This document shows positions 46,751 to 56,972 of a stretch of 64,000 nucleotides of DNA, piece by piece (position 1 is the stretch's first letter; each line of letters opens with the position of its first letter). The stretch spans positions 81,682 through 145,681 of the forward strand of contig JAQYTJ010000036.1 of assembly GCA_028724885.1 (NCBI GenBank), in the 5' to 3' direction. A program made the position numbers and the translations under genes. Below the pieces are notes generated by a model, which made no database searches, had not been told where the DNA came from, and was given only the letters and a program-made list of their open reading frames with translations. The stretch comes from Bacteroidales bacterium. GTDB lineage: Bacteria > Bacteroidota > Bacteroidia > Bacteroidales > UBA932.

Positions 46751-48142
46751 TCATACAGCCTGTCCTGACGGCTTGCTGGAAATGACGATGCCATCTCTTA
46801 CGGCAAGCTGTCCATTCAGGAAGACCATCTTTACTGCCCCGCGGAGGCGCAGCCCCTCGTAAGGAGTCCAGCCACATTTATAAGCAGGTTTTCCCACCGT
46901 GAATTCTTCGTCAGGGTCTATCACGGTGAGGTCGGCGCGGCAGCCCTCCTTCATGAAGCCTCGCCTCTCTATTCCAAGAATATGCGCTATGCTTTCTGAA
47001 TATGCGGAAGCGACTCTAGTGAGAGGAATGCCGCACTGATGCGCTATGGTGAGAGCGACTGAGAGCGATTGCTGCACGGAAGGCACTCCCGAAGGGCAAT
47101 TGAGATAATCTCTCCGCTTCTCTGAGAGCAGGTGAGGGGCATGGTCTGAACCGATAACGTCAATCGTGCCGTCCGCCAACGCTTTGCGGAGGGCCTCCCT
47201 GTCATGTGCAGTCTTTATGGCAGGATTGCATTTGACCAGCCCTTTCATGGAGTCATAAGCTGAGTCATCGAACCATAGATAATTCGCCGATGTTTCGGCA
47301 GTGACATGAACCCCAAGAGACTTGGCTTCGCGAATCATATCAACTTCGTCAGAGGTGCTTACGTGGAGGATATGCAGCCTCGTGCCAAATTCTTCAGCTA
47401 ACTTCAAGGCTTTCCTAGTAGATTTGACGCAGGCCTTCCGGCTGCGAATCAGAGAGTGCTCGCTGAACGGAATCCCATCTCTGACCAGGCGCCCTTCTAT
47501 GTCATATTCGCAGAACTTGGCTTTTGCCTTTTCAAGATTGGCTTTAATGATGCCTTCGTCCTCGCTGTGTATCAAGATTGGCTTCCATTTTAACTCGAAT
47601 ATATTCCGCAAGGCATCGTCCCTGTCGACCAGCATGTTCCCCGTAGACGATCCCATGAAGACCTTGATTCCAAAGAAATATTTTCCAAGGCCATCGGCAA
47701 TATATTCATTTATCGCTCTTGCATTCGCATTTGTCGCTCCTAAGTGGAAACCATAGTTGCACCAGCTCCTCCCATCGGCTCTGGCCAGCTTATCCTGCAA
47801 GGCTTCAACAGTAGTGCATGGCGGGGAAGTGTTCGGCATGTCTATGAAAGAAGTGATTCCTCCGAGCAAGGCAGCCTTGGATTCGCTTTCCATGTCGGCT
47901 TTTTGAGTCATGCCAGGTTCCCTGAAATGCACGTGGGCATCTATTCCGCCAGCCATCAGCAGTCTTCCGCCAAGGTCTATGATTTCCGCCCCAGGGAAAG
48001 CTTCGATAGCTTTTTCGTCATCGCTAACGTCCTCTCCTCGGAACCATATTCCAACAATATCAGGGCCCTCGATGCCGAGAGCCCCTACTCTTGAACATTC
48101 CCCGGTCAGCATCCGAGCGTTGGTAAGGAGAGTACGGTTCAT
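46751..48142 (-). CDS. pyrC: Dihydroorotase
   Basis: GGIDAHVHFREPGMTQKADMESESKAALLGGITSFIDMPNT; DVIGSDHAPH. Confidence 0.92.
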   Translation of the reverse strand: MNRTLLTNARMLTGECSRVGALGIEGPDIVGIWFRGEDVSDDEKAIEAFPGAEIIDLGGRLLMAGGIDAHVHFREPGMTQKADMESESKAALLGGITSFIDMPNTSPPCTTVEALQDKLARADGRSWCNYGFHLGATNANARAINEYIADGLGKYFFGIKVFMGSSTGNMLVDRDDALRNIFELKWKPILIHSEDEGIIKANLEKAKAKFCEYDIEGRLVRDGIPFSEHSLIRSRKACVKSTRKALKLAEEFGTRLHILHVSTSDEVDMIREAKSLGVHVTAETSANYLWFDDSAYDSMKGLVKCNPAIKTAHDREALRKALADGTIDVIGSDHAPHLLSEKRRDYLNCPSGVPSVQQSLSVALTIAHQCGIPLTRVASAYSESIAHILGIERRGFMKEGCRADLTVIDPDEEFTVGKPAYKCGWTPYEGLRLRGAVKMVFLNGQLAVRDGIVISSKPSGQAV

Positions 48143-48865
48143 CTAGCTGCGTCTGTGAATCTTTCTGAACCGAAGCTTGATGACGCCCCAGAATGCTTCT
48201 CCGAAAATGCCTCCACTCATCTTTGACGTGCCGAGCTTGCGATTAACGAATATGATCGGGACTTCCTTTATGTTGAACCCGAGTTTGTAAGTCGTGTACT
48301 TCATCTCGACCTGGAAGCCGTACCCTTTCATACGCACATCGTCTAAATCTATTGCTTCAAGCACGTTGCGAGGGTAGCATACGAAGCCGGCGGTGCAGTC
48401 TTGAACCTTCATTCCCAGGATTGTCTTCACGTATATTGATGCGCAGTAGGACATCAAGATCCTTCCCATGGGCCAGTTCACGACGCTTATCCCGTTGCAG
48501 TAACGCGATCCGATAGCAATTCCTCCGCATTCCTTGGAGGCCTCGTAGAGCTTTGGCAGGTCTTCGGGATTATGCGAGAAATCAGCATCCATTTCGGTAG
48601 TGTAGTCGTAGCCATTCTCCATGGACCATCGGAAACCGGTCAGATAGGCTGTCCCAAGTCCTTGTTTGCCAGACCTTTCGATTAAGAAAAGCCTGTCAGG
48701 AAACTCTTTCTGAAGCTTTTTCACGATTGCTGCTGTTCCGTCGGGGGAGCCATCGTCTATCACCAGGATGTGAAATACTCCTTCAAGGGAAAACACCTTC
48801 CTGGCGATAGCTTCGATGTTTTCCTTTTCGTTGTAGGTCGGTATTATGACCAGTTTCTTGTCCAT
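48143..48865 (-). CDS. Polyprenol monophosphomannose synthase (GT2)
   Basis: LVIIPTYNEKENIEAIARKVF...ILVIDDGSPDGTAAIV...EMDADFSHNPEDLPKL. Confidence 0.93.
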   Translation of the reverse strand: MDKKLVIIPTYNEKENIEAIARKVFSLEGVFHILVIDDGSPDGTAAIVKKLQKEFPDRLFLIERSGKQGLGTAYLTGFRWSMENGYDYTTEMDADFSHNPEDLPKLYEASKECGGIAIGSRYCNGISVVNWPMGRILMSYCASIYVKTILGMKVQDCTAGFVCYPRNVLEAIDLDDVRMKGYGFQVEMKYTTYKLGFNIKEVPIIFVNRKLGTSKMSGGIFGEAFWGVIKLRFRKIHRRS

Positions 48866-48875
48866 TTTGCTTATC

Positions 48876-51800
48876 TTATTTCATCATTTCTTTCACTGCG
48901 GCTTCAAGCTGCTTGTCTTCGCCACGAAGAATCGAAGCAGGGTCATTGTCCACGTAGATGTCAGGCTCAATCTGCATATTCTCAAGGTATCTTCCCTCTT
49001 TGATTGCCCACGATCCGACCTCAGGGATGCCGAACACCACTCCGTTCATCATGTATTCCCACCATACGGCGGTTCCGGTGCCTGGCACAGGCTGGCCAAT
49101 AAGCTTGCCGAGCCCGAGCGTCTTGTAGGTGTATGGGAACATCGAGGCATCAGAATAATCGTCCTCGCACATGAGGACGCAGGACGGTTTCGTCCACCTG
49201 CTGAAAGGCTCGCTCCCGATGTATTTCCCGCGCGGCTGGAATTTAAGATATTCCTTGCCGCTCAAGAACGATGCCAAGTCATCGTGCAGCCATCCGCCAC
49301 CGTTGTGGCGAGTGTCGATGATAGCTGCGTTAGCCGTGCGGTATTTCCCGAGAATCTTGGAATATACCTGCCTGAAGCTAGGGGAGTCCATCCCGGAAAC
49401 ATGAGAATATCCTACCTTCCCTCCGGAGAGCTTGTCTACCTCGTCTTCTCTTTGCTGCACCCACCTGTCATACAAGAGATTTGATTCGTATGAGCTAGGC
49501 GTTACGAACAGCTCGACTTCTTTTTTGCCTTTCTTGATTTTCAGCGCAGTCTTTTTGCCCACAGTGTTCTGCAGTAGCCTGAACCAGCTTTCGCCTGACT
49601 TAATTGGCTGGCCGTTGATTGCAAGGATGATGTCTCCGGCCTTGATTTCAGGGTCAGCCAGGTTTATGACCCCGTTAAGAAGCACTTCGGCTATCTTCAG
49701 CCCATCACCATCGTAATCGTAATCGTAGATGACGCCCAGCCTGCCGATGTTGAGCTTTGATGATGAATAATATCTCGCTCCAGTGTGCGACGCATTCAGC
49801 TCGCCTAGCATCTCTGAAAGCAGGTCTGCGAAATCCAAATCATTATTGATGTATGGCAGGAACTGCTCGTAATTGGCCTTGTAGCCGTCCCAGTCTATTC
49901 CGTGCAGGGCAGGATCGTAGAATTTTTCCTTTACCTGCTTCCATACATGGCTGAAGAGATATTCACGTTCCTGAACCGGCTTATATTCAAAGTCTCCGGA
50001 GAAAGAAATGTTCTTAGTGGAGTTGTTGTCAGTGTTTATCTGGGTGATGGTGGCTCCGTCGCAGATGTAGATGTGTTTACCGTTCCTTGACGGAATCAGC
50101 ATTCCGCTCACGCCCTTTCTCAGCACGCTGATGTCCCCTTTCTTCACATCCAGGAGGCAGAGGTCATAGCTCTTTTCCAGGCGCGAGATATAGTAGAGTT
50201 TCTTCCCGTCATTGGTAAGAAAATAGTCTCCGAGCCTGCCGGCGAAGCGGGTGAGTTTCTTTATCCTGTAATCCCTGTGTTCTAGGTCGAGTTCGAGCTT
50301 TTTAGGCTTTTCGGCCTGTTTCACGGAATCTTTCTTTTCCTTCTTCTCTTCTTTCTTCACCTGCTTCTCTGTCTTCTCTTTGCCGCCTTCCTCTATTGCC
50401 TTGGCGATCGCCTCGCTTTCCTCATCCTGGAGGAATTTGCTCATTTCCTTGGCATCGAAGAACATCAGGTAAATGTCGTCCTCAGAGCCCCAGCTGCCAT
50501 GGCTCCTGAATCCGTACTTGTCGGACTGCCATGCCATCGCCTTGCCGCCCAGAACCCATTTAAAATTCCCATCGGTATAGCCGCTCCTAGTGAGATCTGT
50601 GATCTGGCCGTTGTCTATGTCTACCAAAGCGATGTCGGTGTTGTTCCATCCGCCGTTTGCTTGGTATGTGGTCAGCAAGTAGTGGCTGTCCGGGCTCCAT
50701 TCGAACCCGAGATCTCCATCCATGTAGGAATATGTCGCATCTTTCATGAGAGATTTCTCCTTGCCACCTTCTGTAGCCTTGATCACCAGCTCGGTTCTGT
50801 TGCGCAAGAATGCCACCCATTTCCCATCGGGGGACACATCCGGCTGGAAGCATGTCTGCCCAGCATCGGTGAATCTTTCTTCTTTCAACTTAGTAGCATA
50901 CGTGAAATATTTCTCGTCCTTGTCGGCTAGAGATGTCTTGTATATCGCCCAGTATCCGTCCCTTTCGGAGGAGTAATAAAGCGTGCGTCCGTCCTTGGAG
51001 AAGCTTACGTTTCTTTCCTGCTCGGGAGTGTTCGTTATCCTTCTGGTCGTCTTGTAATCGATGGACGTCACGAAAACCTCCCCATGAGCCACGACTGCGA
51101 TTTCCTTCTCGTTGGGAGAAATGTCCACGCTGGTGGCTCCGCTGGTGAAAGTAATGTGCCTCAAATCGCTTTCAGTCTGATCCCTTGACACGCTTATGGA
51201 GATTTTCTCAGGCGAGCCGCCTTCCCTCAAGGCATAGAGGTCTCCGTTCCATGAGAAGCAGAGCGTTCCATTCTTCGCAGCAGAGAGATACCTAACTGGG
51301 TTCTTCGTGAATTCCGTAAGCTGAGTCTGTCTGCCCGGGGCATCTATGGAAGCCTTGTAGATGTTCAAAGTGCCATCGGCTTCGCTGAGGAAGTAATAGG
51401 TCTTTCCGTCGGCGGCGAACACAGGGTTGCGGTCCTCGCCCTTGAAAGAGCTAAGCTTCGTGAATTTCGAGTCCCCGTCCCCGTTGATGCTGAACCTGCC
51501 AGGGTTCTTTTGCGTGCCTGAGTACATCCATATATCGCGAGTCACTGAAGAAGCATGGTGCTTCCTTAGGTTGTCCTCATACCCTTTGTAATCTTCGTAA
51601 ATGACTGTTCCCGACGCATTAACGCTCATGTTCATGATTGGGAGCGAAGTGACCAGCAATGGCCTTTTTGCATTGGTGTCCACCTGCCAGAGCTGTGCCG
51701 AGCCAGGAAATCCGCCGTACTTGACGTCTTGTCCAATGTTTGCCTGGAAAATTATCCTACCATCAGGAAGCACGCACAAAGGCGTCTCGCTGCCAGGATA

Positions 51801-52145
51801 GTCTGTGAGCCTCTTAGGTTTCCCACCTTTGGCAGATGTCATGAATATGTCTTTGGATCCTTCCCTAGTAGATGAGAAAATTATGCTCTTTCCATCAGGC
51901 ATCCAGATTGGATCCGAATCATAGGCTCCATTGCTGGTTATCTGGATTGCCTGCCCTCCGGCAATCCCGACAGTGTAGATGTCGCCTTTATAGCAGAATG
52001 CCACAACGTTTCCGTCCGGCGATATTGCATTTTTCCTCAGCCATTTTGGCGTTTCTTGGGCAAATGTCGCGAATGACATTGAGATTGCCGTGGCAATTGC
52101 GCACATGCGGAATGCCGTGGCAGATAAAAGATTGATTCTGGTCAT
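48876..52145 (-). CDS. Tricorn-like S41 peptidase with WD40-like beta-propeller and PDZ
   Basis: N-terminal propeller repeats; GDIILAINGQPIKSGES PDZ; IDTRHNGGGWLHDDLASFLSG. Confidence 0.93.
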   Translation of the reverse strand: MTRINLLSATAFRMCAIATAISMSFATFAQETPKWLRKNAISPDGNVVAFCYKGDIYTVGIAGGQAIQITSNGAYDSDPIWMPDGKSIIFSSTREGSKDIFMTSAKGGKPKRLTDYPGSETPLCVLPDGRIIFQANIGQDVKYGGFPGSAQLWQVDTNAKRPLLVTSLPIMNMSVNASGTVIYEDYKGYEDNLRKHHASSVTRDIWMYSGTQKNPGRFSINGDGDSKFTKLSSFKGEDRNPVFAADGKTYYFLSEADGTLNIYKASIDAPGRQTQLTEFTKNPVRYLSAAKNGTLCFSWNGDLYALREGGSPEKISISVSRDQTESDLRHITFTSGATSVDISPNEKEIAVVAHGEVFVTSIDYKTTRRITNTPEQERNVSFSKDGRTLYYSSERDGYWAIYKTSLADKDEKYFTYATKLKEERFTDAGQTCFQPDVSPDGKWVAFLRNRTELVIKATEGGKEKSLMKDATYSYMDGDLGFEWSPDSHYLLTTYQANGGWNNTDIALVDIDNGQITDLTRSGYTDGNFKWVLGGKAMAWQSDKYGFRSHGSWGSEDDIYLMFFDAKEMSKFLQDEESEAIAKAIEEGGKEKTEKQVKKEEKKEKKDSVKQAEKPKKLELDLEHRDYRIKKLTRFAGRLGDYFLTNDGKKLYYISRLEKSYDLCLLDVKKGDISVLRKGVSGMLIPSRNGKHIYICDGATITQINTDNNSTKNISFSGDFEYKPVQEREYLFSHVWKQVKEKFYDPALHGIDWDGYKANYEQFLPYINNDLDFADLLSEMLGELNASHTGARYYSSSKLNIGRLGVIYDYDYDGDGLKIAEVLLNGVINLADPEIKAGDIILAINGQPIKSGESWFRLLQNTVGKKTALKIKKGKKEVELFVTPSSYESNLLYDRWVQQREDEVDKLSGGKVGYSHVSGMDSPSFRQVYSKILGKYRTANAAIIDTRHNGGGWLHDDLASFLSGKEYLKFQPRGKYIGSEPFSRWTKPSCVLMCEDDYSDASMFPYTYKTLGLGKLIGQPVPGTGTAVWWEYMMNGVVFGIPEVGSWAIKEGRYLENMQIEPDIYVDNDPASILRGEDKQLEAAVKEMMK

Positions 52146-52450
52146 AATAGTTATTTAGTTAAACAAATATATTAATTCTATTTGATTTTTTTAATGTCTT
52201 TCAAAGATTAACGGATTTTCTTGTTAAATGTAACAGAGAAATCAATTATAATATATATTCCGACTATCGGAAATCCACATTTTGTTTATTCTGGCATGGA
52301 ATATAATATGCTGATAGTTACTATGATGAAGCTAAACGCATTCTCCATTTAATCCACTTTAAACTTTTTGCCGAGTCTGATAAAACACTTTGATCGCTAT
52401 ATTTGAAGATGACTATTGGGCTAGCATCAGCCAAAAAATTAATAAACATT

Positions 52451-55429
52451 ATGCGTAAATATCTCGTTGTTTTCATGATGTTTCTGGGCGTTACGACCAT
52501 GCACGCTCAGAGGCAGTCGGTAAAAGGTACAGTGACGGATTCGGGCGGACAGCCTCTGGTCGGGCTGACCGTGGTCGAGAAGAACACTCGCAATGGAGTC
52601 GCCACAGATGCAAATGGCATGTACCAAATCAATGTCAGCGGTCCGGATGCCGTGCTTGAATATTCTTCATTGGGATATAAGACCGTGACGGTCAGCGTCA
52701 ATGGACGCTCCGTCATCAATGTCACAGTCGAAGAAGAGGCTCTGGCTCTTGATGCCGTCGTCGCGATAGGTTACGGTTCCGTAAAGAAGAGAGACCTGAC
52801 GACGGCTGTGTCGACCGTGTCCACGGAGGACCTTGAACTCAGGCCGGTCACTGAAACGTCTGGATTCATTCAAGGTAAGGTAGCAGGAGTGCAAGTGACT
52901 CAGACCAGCGGCCTGCCGGGAAGCGGAATGACAGTGAGAGTCCGAGGCGCGAGTTCAATCGCATCTAGCAACGATCCTCTTTACGTCGTGGATGGCGTGC
53001 CTGTGGGAACCGGCAATTATGCCATAGCATACCTGTCCCCAGGTGACATCGAATCCATGCAGATTCTTAAAGACGCTTCATCGGCTGCCATTTACGGTTC
53101 CCGCGCAGCTAACGGCGTGATTCTTATCACCACAAAACATGGGGCTAAAGGCAAAGGCCCTATCGTGAAATTTAATTCCTATGTAGCCTTGAACAAGGTT
53201 ACGAAAACCTATGATGTCCTGAATGTGGCACAGTATAAAGCCCTTATGGATGAGATTGGGGCGGCTACTCTGCCGGGTGGGCTTAAAGATGAAACTGACT
53301 GGTTCGACGAAGCCTACCGTACAGGCGTGACGCAGAATTATCAGCTTTCGGTGTCGAATGCTGGCGACAAAACGAGGTTCTATCTTAGCGGTGGTTACAC
53401 AGATGAAGAAGGAATATTCAGAGTAGCTTACAATAAGAGATACAACGTGAAGCTAAACGTTGACTCAGATTTGTATAAGTGGCTCACGGTTGGCGCGAAT
53501 GTGGCATATTCGCATTATAAGAATAACGGAATTATTTCTGGCACAGGTTCCAACCGTGCCGGAGTCGTGCTGAGTGTCATCAACACTCCTACTTACGCAA
53601 AGCCTTGGAGCTATACCAATCCAGACTGGTACTGGACAGAGTTCTACGGCGCGAATCTGACTACCCCTTCTGAGAATATTGCAAGAACGGAGAATAACTA
53701 CTCTGCGACGGACAGAGCCATTATGTCTGGCTATGCGCAGATCAATTTCTCGGATCATCTGAATTTTAAATCTACGGTCAGCATGGACCGGAGGTGGATT
53801 CACTCGTATTATTTCCTGGATCCTATCCACACTTCATATGGAAGGACCCAGCATGGAGAAGCTTCTGACAGCAGGAGCGATGACAGGAGAATGGTATATG
53901 ACAATATTTTCACATATTCCAATTCCTTCAGCGACGTGCACAACGTTGAAGTAATGGCAGGAACATCCGCCACCACATCTCGTTACGAATACCTTTCTGG
54001 GAGCAGGAACTATTTTTCGCCGGACTATGACAATGTGCTTAAAGGTCTAGACGGTGGCAATAGAGGTGGCCTGCGAGGCCAAGGCACTAGCATGTCAGAA
54101 TGGAGCATAATGTCTTATCTTGGGCGCATAGCATACAACTACGACAGCAAGTATTATCTTACCGTGAATTTCAGGGCCGATGGCTCTTCAAAGCTTGCGC
54201 CTGGCCATCGGTGGGGGTATTTCCCTTCTGCCTCAGCGGCTTGGAGAATCACTGGCGAGAATTTCATGAAGAACATTACATGGCTGAATGATTTGAAACT
54301 GAGAGTCGGCTGGGGACAGCAAGGAAACCAGTCTGGCTTAGGCGATTATGCTTGGGTTCAAAGGTACAATACCAATTACTACGACTGGACAGATCCTAAT
54401 TATGCTGAAGCCACTCCAACGCTTGGCTCAAAAGCCAACATCGGCAACAAAGAACTTACCTGGGAGACCACTACTCAGACGAATGTCGGCATTGACATGT
54501 CCGTTCTGAACAGCCGTCTGACATTCACTCTTGACGGATATTATAAATACACGAAAGACCTGCTGATGGACGTCCCTCTGCCGGCTCCATATTCAAGCAT
54601 CACACGCAATGAGGGCGAGATGAGCAACTGGGGACTTGAATTCGCGGTCTCTTCCGTGAACTTAGACAAGAACGGTTTCAAATGGAATACCGATTTCAAC
54701 ATTTCCATGAACAGGAATAAACTTGAAAAGCTTTCTCTCCAGCAAGTGTATTACTATACCGTCACGTCGGAGGCCCTTAGCGAATATGTCGTCAGGATGA
54801 CTCCTGGCCAGCCTCTTTCGAGATTCTGGGGCTATACTGCCGAAGGCGTTGACCCTGAGACCGGAATGATAAAATACAAAGACTTGAACGGGGATGGCAA
54901 GATAAACTCTTCTGACAAGCATTACATCGGTGACGCTAACCCAGACTTTACGTTTGGAATGACTAACACGTTCAGTTATAAGGGATTCAACCTCAGCCTG
55001 CTTATAACAGGCTCTGTTGGCAACGATGTTTACAATGCTTCCAAGATCGAGATGATTGGAATGTACACGGGAGCCAATCAGACCACTGACGTTCTGAGAC
55101 GCTGGAGAGTGCCAGGAATGGTTACGGATATACCTAAGGCAGGCGAATTGGGTAACCTGAAAGCATCTTCTCGCTGGGTTGAAGATGGCTCTTTCTTGAA
55201 ATTCAAGAATATAACGCTTTCGTACGATTTCTCAGGCAAGTTCCTGAACAAAATACATGTAAGGAAGATCAGCCCTTACGTGACATTAGAAAATATGTTC
55301 ACTATCACTGGCTATTCGGGATATGACCCAGAGATGAGCCAATCCACCGCTGCAACCAGCATGGGCATAGACTGGGGCACCTATCCTAACGTGAAATCGG
55401 TGACTTTCGGAGTAAATGTGGATTTTTAA
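52451..55429 (+). CDS. SusC/RagA family TonB-linked outer membrane protein
   Basis: VKGTVTDSGGQPLVGLTVVEKNTRNGVATDANGMYQI; VVAIGYGSVKKRDLTTAVSTV; plug and barrel. Confidence 0.97.
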   Translation: MRKYLVVFMMFLGVTTMHAQRQSVKGTVTDSGGQPLVGLTVVEKNTRNGVATDANGMYQINVSGPDAVLEYSSLGYKTVTVSVNGRSVINVTVEEEALALDAVVAIGYGSVKKRDLTTAVSTVSTEDLELRPVTETSGFIQGKVAGVQVTQTSGLPGSGMTVRVRGASSIASSNDPLYVVDGVPVGTGNYAIAYLSPGDIESMQILKDASSAAIYGSRAANGVILITTKHGAKGKGPIVKFNSYVALNKVTKTYDVLNVAQYKALMDEIGAATLPGGLKDETDWFDEAYRTGVTQNYQLSVSNAGDKTRFYLSGGYTDEEGIFRVAYNKRYNVKLNVDSDLYKWLTVGANVAYSHYKNNGIISGTGSNRAGVVLSVINTPTYAKPWSYTNPDWYWTEFYGANLTTPSENIARTENNYSATDRAIMSGYAQINFSDHLNFKSTVSMDRRWIHSYYFLDPIHTSYGRTQHGEASDSRSDDRRMVYDNIFTYSNSFSDVHNVEVMAGTSATTSRYEYLSGSRNYFSPDYDNVLKGLDGGNRGGLRGQGTSMSEWSIMSYLGRIAYNYDSKYYLTVNFRADGSSKLAPGHRWGYFPSASAAWRITGENFMKNITWLNDLKLRVGWGQQGNQSGLGDYAWVQRYNTNYYDWTDPNYAEATPTLGSKANIGNKELTWETTTQTNVGIDMSVLNSRLTFTLDGYYKYTKDLLMDVPLPAPYSSITRNEGEMSNWGLEFAVSSVNLDKNGFKWNTDFNISMNRNKLEKLSLQQVYYYTVTSEALSEYVVRMTPGQPLSRFWGYTAEGVDPETGMIKYKDLNGDGKINSSDKHYIGDANPDFTFGMTNTFSYKGFNLSLLITGSVGNDVYNASKIEMIGMYTGANQTTDVLRRWRVPGMVTDIPKAGELGNLKASSRWVEDGSFLKFKNITLSYDFSGKFLNKIHVRKISPYVTLENMFTITGYSGYDPEMSQSTAATSMGIDWGTYPNVKSVTFGVNVDF

Positions 55430-55444
55430 TGAGGATGGAGGACA

Positions 55445-56968
55445 ATGAATATGAAAAAGATTTTGAATATACTAACTATTGCTGCGCTTGCTCTGCTTTC
55501 TGCGTGCGACCTTGATCTCTATCCTGAGGATAACTATAACCAGGGGAACGTATCAGTGGATGAAAAGACGGAAAATCAGTATTCCACTAGAGCTGACATG
55601 CTAGGCTTGCGTAATTCTATCTATAACAGCTGGCTGAAAGCTATGCAGGAAGTCGGTGTCGACGACTGGCTGGTCTATTCGGAATGCCGGGCGGACAATG
55701 CTTACAATGGCAGCCCTTCCACCGGCGAGATAGTGGCGGTAGAGGCTAACAAGCAAGATGCGGAAAATAAGAATGTCGTCAGGGACTGGAGCTGGTACCT
55801 GAACCAGATAAGCAATGCCAATCAGATAATTTGCAATATTGATGACATCGCAGCAAACGACACTTCTTCGGTTAAGATGACTGTCCAAGAGCATGACCAA
55901 TGGAAGTCAGAGGCACTCTGCTGGAGAGCCTACAATCTCTATCGAATGACGCTTCTATGGGGGGATGTGCCGGTGGTGACTGTGATACCGCCGGCAATCA
56001 CGGCTGAGAACCTCGACGATGTGTACGATGAATATTTCCCCGCCCGCCAGCCCCAAAGCAAGGTGTATGCACAGATCATAGAAGATCTCGAATATGCCGC
56101 TCAGCATGGACCGGACGTGGATCCTTCAAACAAAATGCTATTCTCGAAGGCTTTTGCTGATGGCATGCTTTCTAGAGTTTACGCCGAGAAGAGCGATTAT
56201 CGTGATTGGTCTAAGGTTGCCCAATACTGCCAGGCTGCAGAAGACATGGGCTTCACTCTTGTGGATGACTATGGGGATCTCTGGGGATATGACGGCACTG
56301 ACGCAAAGCGTAACTCTTCAGAGTCTATATGTGAGATAACCTGGTCGAGAAGTTCTGGCAATTGGTTCTGGATGATGTTCCATCGTAACGCATATAATCC
56401 GAACGACAGCTATTCATGGGCGAAGTGGATCACTCCTTCCAGAAGCCTTGTGGAAGCATACGAGGCAGAAGGGGATACCGAGAGAATGAATGCCTCTATC
56501 GTGACAGATGCCTGCTCTTGGAGCTATTATTGGCCGGCAGATTCGTATAAATTCATGAACAAAGTGCCTACGAATGCTTCCAGTTGGATATTGATGCGTC
56601 TTGGTGAAATATATCTACTTCATGCAGAGGCTCTTACCATGACAGGAGACCTAGCTGGGGCGGCTGCTTACGTGAATCGGGTCCGTCAGCGCGCTGGCCT
56701 GGCAAATCTGCCTTCTAGCTCGACTTCCAGCCAGAGCTCTATGCTTGATGCCGTGTTGAAAGAGAGACGTTTGGAACTTGCATTCGAAGGATTCCGTTTC
56801 TTCGATCTTGTTCGCCATGACAAGGCAAAGGAAGTTCACGATGCCATGCATGTCCAAGACAGCTACTGGCAGGACAGAGAGCCACTTACAGATGAGTCTA
56901 TCCTGATGCCAGTGCCTCAGACGGATCTTGACGATAACCCAAGCCTCACACAAAACCCTGGATATTAG
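55445..56968 (+). CDS. SusD/RagB family nutrient-binding lipoprotein
   Basis: LLSACDLDLYPEDNYNQGN; C-terminal LKERRLELAFEGFRFFDLVRHDKA. Confidence 0.96.
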   Translation: MNMKKILNILTIAALALLSACDLDLYPEDNYNQGNVSVDEKTENQYSTRADMLGLRNSIYNSWLKAMQEVGVDDWLVYSECRADNAYNGSPSTGEIVAVEANKQDAENKNVVRDWSWYLNQISNANQIICNIDDIAANDTSSVKMTVQEHDQWKSEALCWRAYNLYRMTLLWGDVPVVTVIPPAITAENLDDVYDEYFPARQPQSKVYAQIIEDLEYAAQHGPDVDPSNKMLFSKAFADGMLSRVYAEKSDYRDWSKVAQYCQAAEDMGFTLVDDYGDLWGYDGTDAKRNSSESICEITWSRSSGNWFWMMFHRNAYNPNDSYSWAKWITPSRSLVEAYEAEGDTERMNASIVTDACSWSYYWPADSYKFMNKVPTNASSWILMRLGEIYLLHAEALTMTGDLAGAAAYVNRVRQRAGLANLPSSSTSSQSSMLDAVLKERRLELAFEGFRFFDLVRHDKAKEVHDAMHVQDSYWQDREPLTDESILMPVPQTDLDDNPSLTQNPGY

Positions 56969-56972
56969 AATT